8,440 nucleotides of DNA from Streptosporangiaceae bacterium (GCA_030041195.1 JASHOI010000489.1:1-8440), one strand, 5' to 3'. Shown: positions 1 through 6,768, numbered from the stretch's first letter. Notes: generated by a model from the letters alone, not told the origin. Numbers and translations: made by a program.

Positions 1-1
1 C

Positions 2-646
2 GAGGCCGTCGCGCTGCTGCTGGACGTGACCGACGACGACGCGGTCAAGGCGTTTGCCGTCGCCGCCGCCGGCCAGCTCGGCCCAGTGGAGGTCCTGGTC
101 AGCTGCGCGGGCCGGGTGGAAGCCGGGCTCGTGCACGAGGTCGGCCCGGCCGAGTTCGCGCGGCAGGTGGAGGTGAACCTCATCGGCGCGCACCGGATCG
201 CGTCCGCCGTCGTGCCCGGCATGGTGGCCCGCCGGCGGGGCGACGTGGTGTTCGTCTCCTCGGACGTCGTCCGCGCGCCGCGGCCGCGGATGGGCGCCTA
301 CGTCGCGGCCAAGAACGCGGTCGACGGGATGGCCCGGGCCATGCAGATGGAACTCGAGGGCACCGGGGTCAGGGTCTCGGTCGTCCGTCCCGGCCAGACG
401 ATGACCGGCATGGGCATGGACTGGGACCCGCCGGCCGTGCAGGCGGTGCTCGACGACTGGGTCCGGTGGGGCCTGGCCCGTCACCCGCACTTCCTGCGGC
501 CGCAGGACGTGGCCGCCGCCGTGATGGCGATCGTCTCGGCCCCGCGAGGCACCCACATCACGCTCCTGGAGATCGAGCCCGAGGCGCCGATCCAGACCGG
601 CCGCGACGCCGGTGCACAGCCTGAAGACGCGGGAGGCACGTCATGA
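2..646 (+). CDS. Short-chain dehydrogenase/reductase, N-terminus missing (Rv0765c-like)
   Basis: Partial gene: reading frame 2 is open from the window edge, giving 214 residues. The N-terminal glycine-rich dinucleotide-binding motif lies outside the window. Visible SDR landmarks are the LDVTDDD segment after beta-3, a VSCAGR motif in place of the usual NNAG, an Asn in VEVNLIG, the catalytic Ser in VFVSSD, and the Tyr-x3-Lys pair in AYVAAK. The PG of VVRPGQTMTGMG follows beta-6. The family catalyses NAD(P)-dependent alcohol/ketone interconversion in the cytoplasm. The stop codon overlaps the ATG of the CYP51 gene (ATGA), so the two are translationally coupled. An SDR directly upstream of cyp51 is also the order in M. 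tuberculosis (Rv0765c-Rv0764c), which suggests it works on the P450's substrate or product. The substrate is not deducible. Confidence 0.9.
   Translation, partial: EAVALLLDVTDDDAVKAFAVAAAGQLGPVEVLVSCAGRVEAGLVHEVGPAEFARQVEVNLIGAHRIASAVVPGMVARRRGDVVFVSSDVVRAPRPRMGAYVAAKNAVDGMARAMQMELEGTGVRVSVVRPGQTMTGMGMDWDPPAVQAVLDDWVRWGLARHPHFLRPQDVAAAVMAIVSAPRGTHITLLEIEPEAPIQTGRDAGAQPEDAGGTS
631..636 (+). promoter_or_regulatory. Shine-Dalgarno of the CYP51 gene
   Basis: GGGAGG lies six bases before the ATG at 643, inside the end of the upstream SDR gene. It fixes the P450 start at the codon overlapping the SDR stop. Confidence 0.7.
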
Positions 647-2007
647 CCTTGCTGGAGCCCCGGCTCGTTTCCGGCGGCGCGGCCGACGGGCACCTGGAGG
701 AATTGCGCAGCGACCCGATAGCGCTCATGCGCCGGGTCCGTGACGAGTGCGGCGACGTGGGCCGGTTCGACCTCGCCGGGCGGCCGGTCATCCTGCTGTC
801 CGGCGCGGATGCGAACGAGTACTTCTTCCGCGCGCCGGACGAGGACCTCGACCAGGCCGGCGCGTACCCGTTCATGACGCCGATCTTCGGCGAGGGCGTG
901 GTGTTCGACGCCTCGCCGGAACGCCGCCGCGAGGCCCTGCACAACCAGGCGCTGCGCGGGGACATGATGCGCGGGCACGCGCAGACCATCGCCGGCGAGG
1001 TCGGCCGGATGGTGGCCGGCTGGGGCGCCGAGGGCGAGATCGACCTGCTGGACTGGTTCGCCGAGCTGACCATCTACACCTCGTCGGCGTGCCTGATCGG
1101 CGCCAGGTTCCGCAGCCAGCTCGACCGCAGGTTCGCCGAGCTGTACCACGACCTGGAACGGGGCACCGACGCGCTGGCGTTCGTGGACCCGTACGCCCCG
1201 ATCGAGAGCTTCCGCCGCCGGGACGAGGCGCGGGCGGGCCTGGTCCGCCTGGTCGAGCAGATCATGGCGGGCCGTGCGGCCGCCAGACCGCCGGAGCGCG
1301 GCGACCGCGACCTGCTCGACGTGCTGATGTCGATCCAGAACTCCAGCGGTACCGAGCTGTTCTCGGCGGACGAGATCACCGGCATGTTCATCTCGATGAT
1401 GTTCGCCGGGCACCACACCAGCTCCGGGACGGCCGCGTGGACGCTGATCGAGCTGTTGCGCAACCCCGCGTGCCTGGCCGAGGTGGTGGCCGAGCTTGAC
1501 GCCCGGTATGCCGGGGGCGCCGACGTGTCCTTCGAGGCGCTCCGGGAGATACCCCGGCTGGAGTCGGCGGTGAAGGAGGCGCTGCGGCTGCACCCGCCGC
1601 TGATCCTGCTGCTGCGCGCCGCGACCAGGGAGCTCGAGGTGCTCGGCCACCGGATCCCGGCGGGCGCGCTGGTCGGCGCCACCCCGGCGGTCTCAAACCG
1701 GATCGCGGCGGACTTCCCCGAGCCGGACGCGTTCCGGCCGGACCGCTACGCCGAGCCGCGCCAGGAAGACCTGGTCAACCGCTGGACCTGGATCCCGTTC
1801 GGCGCCGGGCGGCACCGCTGCGTGGGCGCGAACTTCGCGATGATCCAGCTGAAAGCGATCTTCTCGGTGCTGCTGCGGTACTGGTCGTTCGAGCTGGCCC
1901 AGCCGCCCGACACGTACCGGAACGACCACTCCAAGATGGTGGTGCAGCTCGCCCGGCCGTGCGTGGTCCGCTACCGCCGCCGCGGCGGCGCCGAGGCGGC
2001 GGCGTGA
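643..2007 (+). CDS. cyp51: Cytochrome P450 CYP51, sterol 14-alpha-demethylase family
   Basis: A 454-residue P450, against about 451 for M. tuberculosis CYP51 (Rv0764c), which it resembles along its whole length. The CYP51-type B'-helix region YPFMTPIFGEGVVFDAS is at residues 75-91. The I-helix motif AGHHTS at 255-260 has His before Thr, a CYP51 hallmark. The ExxR motif is at E312/R315. The haem loop FGAGRHRCVG at 386-395 has Cys393 as the probable thiolate ligand. The family removes the 14-alpha-methyl group of sterols through three oxygenation steps, using electrons from a ferredoxin. There is no membrane anchor, so it is a soluble bacterial form. It overlaps the SDR upstream by four bases and the ferredoxin downstream by one base. 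Family assignment is strong. The native substrate in a bacterium without a visible sterol synthesis pathway is unknown. Confidence 0.95.
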   Translation: MTLLEPRLVSGGAADGHLEELRSDPIALMRRVRDECGDVGRFDLAGRPVILLSGADANEYFFRAPDEDLDQAGAYPFMTPIFGEGVVFDASPERRREALHNQALRGDMMRGHAQTIAGEVGRMVAGWGAEGEIDLLDWFAELTIYTSSACLIGARFRSQLDRRFAELYHDLERGTDALAFVDPYAPIESFRRRDEARAGLVRLVEQIMAGRAAARPPERGDRDLLDVLMSIQNSSGTELFSADEITGMFISMMFAGHHTSSGTAAWTLIELLRNPACLAEVVAELDARYAGGADVSFEALREIPRLESAVKEALRLHPPLILLLRAATRELEVLGHRIPAGALVGATPAVSNRIAADFPEPDAFRPDRYAEPRQEDLVNRWTWIPFGAGRHRCVGANFAMIQLKAIFSVLLRYWSFELAQPPDTYRNDHSKMVVQLARPCVVRYRRRGGAEAAA

Positions 2008-2201
2008 TGCGCATCGAGGTGGACCTCGACCTGTGCCAGGGGCACGCGATGTGCCAGATGGAGGCACCCGGCGTGTTCTCGGTGCCGCGCAAGGGCAAGG
2101 TCACCGTGATCAAGCCCGTTCCGCTCCCGGAGCAGCGTGCCGAGGTGGAGGCGGCCGTGCGGTACTGCCCCACTCAGGCGCTGAGACTGCTGGACGACTG
2201 A
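2007..2201 (+). CDS. 3Fe-4S-type ferredoxin (P450 redox partner, Rv0763c-like)
   Basis: A 64-residue ferredoxin. Cys10 and Cys16 lie in CQGHAMC, where His13 replaces the cysteine of a classical 4Fe-4S motif. Cys54 lies in the C-terminal CPTQAL. This CxxHxxC...CP pattern is typical of single-cluster [3Fe-4S] ferredoxins paired with actinobacterial P450s. The chosen ATG overlaps the cyp51 stop (TGATG). A GTG one codon earlier is possible, and the frame stays open upstream but only with arginine/glycine-rich shadow sequence. The motif and position directly after cyp51 match Rv0763c of M. tuberculosis. Its likely job is to pass electrons one at a time to the CYP51. No ferredoxin reductase is encoded in this window, so electrons must enter from elsewhere. 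Confidence 0.93.
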   Translation: MRIEVDLDLCQGHAMCQMEAPGVFSVPRKGKVTVIKPVPLPEQRAEVEAAVRYCPTQALRLLDD

Positions 2202-2203
2202 CC

Positions 2204-2212
2204 AGGAGGAGG
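2204..2212 (+). promoter_or_regulatory. Strong Shine-Dalgarno of the NTF2-like gene
   Basis: AGGAGGAGG fills most of the 16-base gap after the ferredoxin stop and ends five bases before the ATG at 2218. It is the strongest ribosome binding site in the window and supports continued translation of the same operon. Confidence 0.75.
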
Positions 2213-2217
2213 CCGCG

Positions 2218-2769
2218 ATGGCCGCGTTCCCCCGCGCGGAACTGGAAGAGATGGTGCAGCGGTGGCTGGACGCCAACCGGCGCTGCGAGGAGGCGGGCGA
2301 CTGGCGGACTTTGGCGGCGATGTACACGCCCGACGCCACGTACGGCTGGAACATGGGCCCCGGCGAGGAGTTCATGGTGGCCGGGCGCGACCAGATTCGC
2401 GACGTCGCGCTCGCGCTGGAGATGGGCGGGCTCGACGGCTGGTCGTACCCGTACCAGCGGGTGCTGATCGACGACGCGGCGGGCGAGGTCGTCGGGTTCT
2501 GGAAGCAGGTCGCGGGCGCGGCCAGGCCGGACGGCAGCCGCTATGAGGTGGCCGGGATCGGCGGAAGCTGGTTCCGCTACGGCGGGAACTGGCAGTGGTC
2601 GTGGCAGCGGGACTTCTTCGACCTCGGCAACGTGACCGCGCTGTTCCTGGAGATGATCAAGGCCGACGCGCTGTCGGACGGCATGCGGCGCCGGATGGAG
2701 CGCGCGGTCTCCGGCGAGAAGCTCCCCGGGCACCACCGCCTGGGCGAGGGACCGGCGCCGCTCTGGTAG
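2218..2769 (+). CDS. NTF2/SnoaL-fold protein of the cyp51 operon
   Basis: A 183-residue protein with the look of an NTF2-like/SnoaL cone-fold domain. A helical start (residues 6-27) leads into DWRTLAAMYTPDATYGW (28-44). Strands rich in Tyr and Trp follow, including GFWKQV (93-98) and GSWFRYGGNWQWSWQRDFFD (116-135). The C-terminal tail is charged and helical. There is no signal peptide or membrane segment. The fold is used by ketosteroid isomerases, hydratases, cyclases and non-enzymatic binding proteins, so the fold alone does not give the activity. It is the fourth gene of the operon, with a strong Shine-Dalgarno. M. tuberculosis also has a conserved protein of about 181 residues (Rv0762c) after the ferredoxin, and I infer this is its counterpart. 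It may act on a steroid-like or lipid product, but this is inference. Confidence 0.8.
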   Translation: MAAFPRAELEEMVQRWLDANRRCEEAGDWRTLAAMYTPDATYGWNMGPGEEFMVAGRDQIRDVALALEMGGLDGWSYPYQRVLIDDAAGEVVGFWKQVAGAARPDGSRYEVAGIGGSWFRYGGNWQWSWQRDFFDLGNVTALFLEMIKADALSDGMRRRMERAVSGEKLPGHHRLGEGPAPLW

Positions 2770-2789
2770 CACCGTTCAGGTCTGGTAGC
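2762..2789. repeat. Nine-base direct repeat after the operon
   Basis: TCTGGTAGC occurs at 2762-2770 (containing the NTF2-like stop codon) and again at 2781-2789. GGTCTGG recurs at 2816-2822. This may be a small local duplication or chance. Confidence 0.35.
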
Positions 2790-2796
2790 CGACCCG

Positions 2797-2817
2797 CCGG
2801 GTAGCTCATGCACCCGG
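2797..2817 (+). terminator. Possible weak hairpin terminator after the cyp51 operon
   Basis: CCGGGT (2797-2802) and ACCCGG (2812-2817) can form a six-base-pair GC stem with a nine-base loop, 28 bases after the NTF2-like stop codon. No U tract follows. That is common in high-GC actinobacteria but leaves the call weak. Confidence 0.3.
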
Positions 2818-2846
2818 TCTGGCCCCGGTCAGCACCGCGGCGGCGG

Positions 2847-2852
2847 TACGCT
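2847..2852 (+). promoter_or_regulatory. Leaderless-type -10 box of the IlvD/Edd gene
   Basis: TACGCT fits the TAnnnT -10 consensus and ends seven bases before the GTG at 2860, the spacing at which transcription begins on the start codon. No Shine-Dalgarno is present upstream of the GTG, which agrees with leaderless translation. No clear -35 box is seen. It implies this gene has its own promoter, independent of the cyp51 operon. Confidence 0.55.
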
Positions 2853-2859
2853 CGCGGGC

Positions 2860-4647
2860 GTGACTGCACTAGTTGACGGGACCCCCGGCGAAGCCTCCGA
2901 CTTGGGCGCGTCGAACCCGGGTCGCGACGTCCAGAAGGTCGGCACGGCGGAGTTCCTCGGCGAGGACGTCCGGAAGATCCACGATCCGGTGTGGGCGGTG
3001 CTCGGCAACCTTGGTGACAGCCAGTGCTATCTGGGTGTCCAGGCCAAGGTGGCGGCCGTTCAGGCCGCGATGTCGCGCCGCGTCGCCAGCGACGACCTCC
3101 CGGTACGCCTGATCCCGCCGGCCTTCACCCTCGGCATCTCGGACGGCCAGCTCAACGGCACCGCCGAGATGCGGTTCTCCCTCACCGGCCGGGAACTGGT
3201 CAATGACGCCGTGTCCATGCACCTCGCCGCGGACCGGGTGGCGGGCCTGATCGCCGTCGTCGCGTGCGACAAGCCGCCGGTGGGCACGGTCGCCGCGCTG
3301 CTGGAGCACAACGCGCCCGCGGTGGTGATGTCTGACGGCTCGATCAGGCCGGGGGTTGATCCCGCGACCGGCGCCCCGATCGACATCGTGACCGCGTTTC
3401 AGGCGGCCTCCGATCCCGACGAAGAGGTTCGTGCCCGGCTGACCTTGCACGCCTGTCCCGGCCAGGGCAGCTGCGGGGGCATGTTCACGTACAACACCAT
3501 GCAGACGTTCATCGCGGTGCTCGGCCTGGAGCCGCTGCACATGGTCTCCCCGGCTTCGGAGGACCCCCGCAGGACGGAGGAGTTCCCCGGCCAGCTCGTC
3601 GACTGCCTGGTCACGATGTCGTCGCGGGGCATCCGGCCGCGAGACATCGTGACGCCGGCCTCGGTGCGCAACGCCCTGACCGTCACCATGGCCATGGGCG
3701 GCTCGACCAACGTCATGCTGCACAGCGTCGAGATCGCCCGGGCCGCCGGGATCGACCTCTGGGATGAAGTGCTGAGCCAGGCGGAGTTCAACGCGCTGTC
3801 GCGGCGGCTGCCGGTGCTCGTCAACATCAGGCCGTTCGGGTCGTACTCGATGGTGGACGTCGAGGCCGCTGGCGGGGTGCCCGCCGTGGTCCGCGAGCTG
3901 CTGTCGGCCGGGTATCTCGACGCAAACGCGCTCACCTGCACCGGCGAGACGCTCGGCGAGCAGGTCGGCCGGATCGCTCCGCCGCTGCCCGATCACCGGG
4001 TGATCTACTCGGTGGCCCGGCCGTTCAAGGACACCGGCGGCCTGCGGCTGCTGCACGGGAACCTCGCTCCCGGCGGCGGCGCGATCCTGAAGCTGGCCGG
4101 CCTCGAGGGCGGGGTCTCCAACGGCGTCTTCACGGGCAACGCCCGGGTCTTCAACGGCGAGCGGAGCCTGATCCGGGCTCTCGACGAACGGCCCGGCGAC
4201 TTCCGTGACCACGACATCGTGGTCATCCGGTACGAGGGTCCCCGGGGTGCACCGGGAATGCCCGAGATGCTGGACCCGACGTCGAAGATCACGAGTTTGT
4301 GCCGCCGGCAGAACATCACGATCGCGCTGATGACCGACGCGCGGTTCTCCGGCGGATCCGTCGGGCTGGTGATCGGGCACGTTGGTCCCGAGGCCTTCCT
4401 CGGCGGGCCGATCGCGCTCGTCGAGGACGGCGACACGATCGTGGTCGACGTCAACGACGACCGGATCGACTGCCTCCAGATCGACGACGCCGAGACGTAC
4501 GAACGGCGCTCCGCCGCCTGGCGGGCTGCCGCCGACGCCAACGGAGGCGTCCACCCGGACGCCGTCCCGGTCACGCACCGGGTGCTGAGCAGGATGCGGG
4601 CTACCGCGGTTCCCGCGCTCCTCGGCGGCGGCATGGTGCCCAGCTAG
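2860..4647 (+). CDS. IlvD/Edd-family dehydratase (dihydroxy-acid dehydratase-like)
   Basis: A 595-residue enzyme of the IlvD/Edd family, which dehydrates 2,3-dihydroxy acids or sugar acids with an Fe-S cluster and Mg2+. Probable cluster cysteines are Cys56 (GDSQC), Cys136 (ACDK) and Cys205 (GQGSCGGMFT). Probable Mg2+ ligands are Asp95 (GISDG), Asp137, the carbamylatable Lys138, and Glu469 (PGMPEM). The catalytic Ser is Ser497 in DARFSGG. GGSTN at 280-284 and GNLAP at 400-404 are also family motifs. It appears catalytically intact but divergent: the usual GHEGM after the SDG motif reads GTAEM, and TPCN reads SQCY. Length is near the family norm, with roughly 30 extra residues at the N-terminus. 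It has its own leaderless promoter and sits next to a sugar-type SDR and a GalT-like gene. A branched-chain amino acid role (ilvD) or a sugar-acid substrate are both possible, and I lean towards a specialised paralogue. Confidence 0.88.
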   Translation: MTALVDGTPGEASDLGASNPGRDVQKVGTAEFLGEDVRKIHDPVWAVLGNLGDSQCYLGVQAKVAAVQAAMSRRVASDDLPVRLIPPAFTLGISDGQLNGTAEMRFSLTGRELVNDAVSMHLAADRVAGLIAVVACDKPPVGTVAALLEHNAPAVVMSDGSIRPGVDPATGAPIDIVTAFQAASDPDEEVRARLTLHACPGQGSCGGMFTYNTMQTFIAVLGLEPLHMVSPASEDPRRTEEFPGQLVDCLVTMSSRGIRPRDIVTPASVRNALTVTMAMGGSTNVMLHSVEIARAAGIDLWDEVLSQAEFNALSRRLPVLVNIRPFGSYSMVDVEAAGGVPAVVRELLSAGYLDANALTCTGETLGEQVGRIAPPLPDHRVIYSVARPFKDTGGLRLLHGNLAPGGGAILKLAGLEGGVSNGVFTGNARVFNGERSLIRALDERPGDFRDHDIVVIRYEGPRGAPGMPEMLDPTSKITSLCRRQNITIALMTDARFSGGSVGLVIGHVGPEAFLGGPIALVEDGDTIVVDVNDDRIDCLQIDDAETYERRSAAWRAAADANGGVHPDAVPVTHRVLSRMRATAVPALLGGGMVPS

Positions 4648-4665
4648 CCGGGCCGCTCACCCCGG
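4648..4665. terminator. Short hairpin between convergent genes
   Basis: CCGGG (4648-4652) and CCCGG (4661-4665) form a five-base-pair stem with an eight-base loop. They fill the 20-base gap between the ends of the IlvD/Edd gene and the oppositely oriented SDR gene. It could act on both strands. The stem is short and has no U tract. Confidence 0.25.
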
Positions 4666-4667
4666 GA

Positions 4668-5651
4668 TTACCTGAGGTAGCCGTTGCACCTGAACCAGTC
4701 CACGGCCCTCCGGATGCTCTGGCTCACCGGTGTCTGCGGCAGGCCGAGCTCGGTGATCGCCTTGGTGCAGTCGTAGGTCTCACCGAGGTGCCCGATCTTC
4801 ACCTCGGTGACCGTCGCCACCGGATGCCTGTTCGTGAAGCGCGAGGCGAACTCGTACAGGTGAGCGCCTGCCAGCGCGGCCGCGTAGGGCGCCTTGAACC
4901 TGGGCGGCGCGACGCCGGCCGCGTCCGCGATCATGCGGAAGTACTCGCGCACGGTGACGTTCTGGTTGCCCAGCAGGTACCGCTCCCCGACCCGGCCCTT
5001 CGACGCGGCCAGGATGTGGCCGCGGGCGACATCTTCCACGTCGACGACGTTCACCCGGCCGTCCATGTAGATCGGCACGTTACCCGACGCCACCTCGATG
5101 ACGAGCTGCCCCGAGGACGTCGGCCGGATGTCGTTCGTTCCGACGACCAGAGTCGGATTGACGACGACGATCGGCAATCCCCTGGCGCCGAACTTGAACG
5201 CCTCGATCTCGGCGAGGAACTTGGAGATCGAGTAGTGATCGCCGGTCTTCCAGTAGTTGAACGCGGCTTCCTCGTCCGACGGCACGGCGCCGTACGCGCC
5301 GATGGCATTGTTCGTGCTGGTATAGACCACCTTGGTCACGCCGGCGTCCATCGCGGCCCGCAAGGACGCCTTCGTGCCGCCGACGTTAACGTCGTAGAAA
5401 CGGCTGGGATCGGTGCTCCAATGGGTGAAATAGGCCGCGGTGAAGAACAGCGTGTCGCAGCCCTCGAGCGCGCTTCTGACGGAGTCCGCGTCGCGGATGT
5501 CCCCGTACGCTCGCTGCACGTCGAGGCCGTCGATGTTCCTGGTATCACTCGTCTCTCGCAGCAGAACCCGGACCTCGGCGCCGTCGCCCACCAGCTGACG
5601 GGTGATGGCAGAGCCGATGAATCCGGTGGCCCCGGTGACAAGCGCCTTCAA
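4668..5651 (-). CDS. Extended SDR, NAD-dependent epimerase/reductase (HpnA or dihydroflavonol reductase-like)
   Basis: A 327-residue extended (atypical) short-chain dehydrogenase. The nucleotide-binding motif TGATGFIG is at residues 6-13, directly after the start. The catalytic set is TST at 111-113 and Tyr140-x3-Lys144 in YSISK. Then come VNPTLVVG (164-171), NVVDVEDVARGH (201-212) and GERYLLG (222-228), and it ends in AVDWFRCNGYLR. This layout closely resembles hopanoid-associated epimerase HpnA and dihydroflavonol-4-reductase-like proteins, which reduce or epimerise sugar or ketone substrates with NAD(P)H. The start is a TTG placed by homology: the Rossmann strand begins at the next codon, no ATG or GTG fits nearby, and GGAGG lies ten bases upstream. 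The open frame extends far upstream, but that part is antisense to the GalT-like gene. The gene converges with the IlvD/Edd gene. The substrate is unknown. Confidence 0.88.
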   Translation of the reverse strand: MKALVTGATGFIGSAITRQLVGDGAEVRVLLRETSDTRNIDGLDVQRAYGDIRDADSVRSALEGCDTLFFTAAYFTHWSTDPSRFYDVNVGGTKASLRAAMDAGVTKVVYTSTNNAIGAYGAVPSDEEAAFNYWKTGDHYSISKFLAEIEAFKFGARGLPIVVVNPTLVVGTNDIRPTSSGQLVIEVASGNVPIYMDGRVNVVDVEDVARGHILAASKGRVGERYLLGNQNVTVREYFRMIADAAGVAPPRFKAPYAAALAGAHLYEFASRFTNRHPVATVTEVKIGHLGETYDCTKAITELGLPQTPVSQSIRRAVDWFRCNGYLR

Positions 5652-5661
5652 GGGATCCCTG

Positions 5662-5666
5662 CCTCC
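5662..5666 (-). promoter_or_regulatory. Shine-Dalgarno supporting the TTG start of the extended SDR
   Basis: On the minus strand GGAGG lies ten bases before the TTG at 5651-5649. The spacing is a little long. Together with the Rossmann motif starting straight after the TTG it supports this rare start codon. Confidence 0.5.
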
Positions 5667-5683
5667 ACGGATTGCGTCGCTCC

Positions 5684-5689
5684 ACGATA
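5684..5689 (-). promoter_or_regulatory. Possible -10 box of the extended SDR gene
   Basis: TATCGT on the minus strand fits TAnnnT and would give a leader of about 25 bases containing the GGAGG. No convincing -35 box lies 16-18 bases upstream. It sits in the 73-bp divergent region shared with the GalT-like gene. Confidence 0.3.
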
Positions 5690-5712
5690 CGGCGAGAGCC
5701 AGCGGGATTGCG

Positions 5713-5718
5713 TAGGCT
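5713..5718 (+). promoter_or_regulatory. Leaderless-type -10 box of the GalT-like gene
   Basis: TAGGCT (TAnnnT) ends six bases before the GTG at 5725. No Shine-Dalgarno precedes that GTG. This is the same arrangement as at the IlvD/Edd gene and at the SDR at 7473. No clear -35 element is seen. Confidence 0.5.
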
Positions 5719-5724
5719 CGTGCC

Positions 5725-6750
5725 GTGCCGAAGATCGAATTCGAGGAACGGGACCTGCGTGCCAGGGTGCCCGACCTGACCGCGGGCGGAGCGTGGACCG
5801 ATGTGCGGCTGCGCTGGCGGCGGGACCCGCTGACCGGGGCCAGCGCCCGGATCCTGACCGGGGTGAAGCTCCAGCCGACCACCCGCACCGACCTGGCCGG
5901 GCTGACGGCGAAGCCCGCGTTCTGCCCATTCGACAGCGAGCACCTGGAGACGGCCACCGTCCCGTTTCCCGCCGAGCTCACCGATGAAGGCCGCATCCGC
6001 GAGGGCCGAGCGGTCGTGGTGCCCAACATCCTGGCGTACGCGACGCACAGCGCGGTCGGCATCTACGATCCCGGGCGGCACTTCCTAGACCTGGACGAGC
6101 TGACCCCGCCCCTGGTGGGGGACATGCTGACGGCCATGGTCCGGCACGCACGGGCGGTGCGGCGGCTGGACCCGGCGGCGGCCTGGAGCTCGATCAACGC
6201 CAACTACCTGCCGCCGTCCGGCTCCTCGCTGGTCCATCCCCACGTGCAGTCGGCGCACGACGCGTGCGGCCTGACCAGCCAGCGCTTTCTGGTCGCGCAG
6301 GGTCGGGCGTGGCAGGAGCGCAGCGGTCCGTACTGGGCGGCCCTGGTCGAGCAGGAATCAGCGGGCCCTCGGTGGCTGGGGCACATCGGCCGGGTGGCCT
6401 GGCTGACCCCGTTCGCGCCGGGCGGGTTCCACGAGGTCTGGGCCGTGGTCACCGGGGCAGCCGACGTGACCGACCTGACCGAGCAGGACACCCGGGCGCT
6501 GGGCCAGGGCCTGTCCCAGGTGCTGGCCGCCTACCGGGACTGGAACCTGGCCTCGTTCAACTTCGCCTTGATCGGCGGAGGGCCGCAGGCCCGCGAGTCC
6601 GGGCACCAGGTCGTGCTCAAGGTGATCAGCCGGTCCAACCCGGACCCGGTATACCGCAGCGACGCCACCTACTTCGAGCGCCTGCACGCCGAGGCGCTCA
6701 TCGACCTGAGCCCGGAGGAAGTCGCTGACGCCGTCCGCGCCCGGTTCTGA
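5725..6750 (+). CDS. GalT-like nucleotidyltransferase (HIT superfamily)
   Basis: A 341-residue protein, close to the 348 residues of E. coli galactose-1-phosphate uridylyltransferase. The key motif is HPHVQ at 171-175, matching HPHGQ of GalT. His173 would be the nucleophile that carries the nucleotide, and Gln175 is conserved. Cys67 in CPFD and His108 in YATHS line up with GalT zinc ligands Cys52 and His115, and His171 with His164. The second cysteine of the CxxC is Asp70 here, so the metal site is altered or differently used. A second-half GalT-like stretch is VAWLTPFAPGGFHEVW (224-239). The family moves a nucleotide between a sugar phosphate and a nucleotide donor. Divergence from the sugar-type SDR gene suggests a shared pathway. 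Donor and acceptor cannot be read from sequence, and a phosphorylase-type activity is also possible. Confidence 0.75.
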   Translation: MPKIEFEERDLRARVPDLTAGGAWTDVRLRWRRDPLTGASARILTGVKLQPTTRTDLAGLTAKPAFCPFDSEHLETATVPFPAELTDEGRIREGRAVVVPNILAYATHSAVGIYDPGRHFLDLDELTPPLVGDMLTAMVRHARAVRRLDPAAAWSSINANYLPPSGSSLVHPHVQSAHDACGLTSQRFLVAQGRAWQERSGPYWAALVEQESAGPRWLGHIGRVAWLTPFAPGGFHEVWAVVTGAADVTDLTEQDTRALGQGLSQVLAAYRDWNLASFNFALIGGGPQARESGHQVVLKVISRSNPDPVYRSDATYFERLHAEALIDLSPEEVADAVRARF

Positions 6751-6768
6751 CCTGCTGTTTCATGAACC
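6743..6768. repeat. Inverted repeat across the convergent 3' ends
   Basis: GGTTC (6743-6747) and GAACC (6764-6768) could pair across a 16-base loop spanning both stop codons. The loop side contains the eight-base palindrome TTCATGAA (6759-6766). Only nine bases separate the two genes. It is a weak terminator candidate. Confidence 0.2.

Noticed and set aside
481..1650. Minus-strand open frame of 389 codons opposite cyp51
   Set aside because: It lies wholly against the cyp51 and SDR genes, has a Gln/Arg/Val-rich composition, and shows no motif.
1959..2006. N-terminal extension of the ferredoxin upstream of 2007
   Set aside because: The extension reads as an Arg/Gly/Pro-rich shadow inside the end of cyp51. 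The family begins a few residues before the first cluster cysteine, which matches the ATG at 2007.
2869..4578. Minus-strand open frame of 569 codons opposite the IlvD/Edd gene
   Set aside because: It is a codon-bias mirror of a gene whose catalytic motifs are all on the + strand. Its product has low-complexity Arg/Asp/His content and no family pattern.
4299..5987. Long + strand open frame of 562 codons across the extended SDR gene
   Set aside because: It runs antisense to the SDR and overlaps the ends of two real genes. Its product is Arg/Pro/Gly-rich, has no recognisable domain, and is explained by high GC.
5652..6062. N-terminal extension of 137 residues on the extended SDR
   Set aside because: It is antisense to the GalT-like gene. 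The Rossmann motif begins right after the TTG at 5651, as expected for a family N-terminus.
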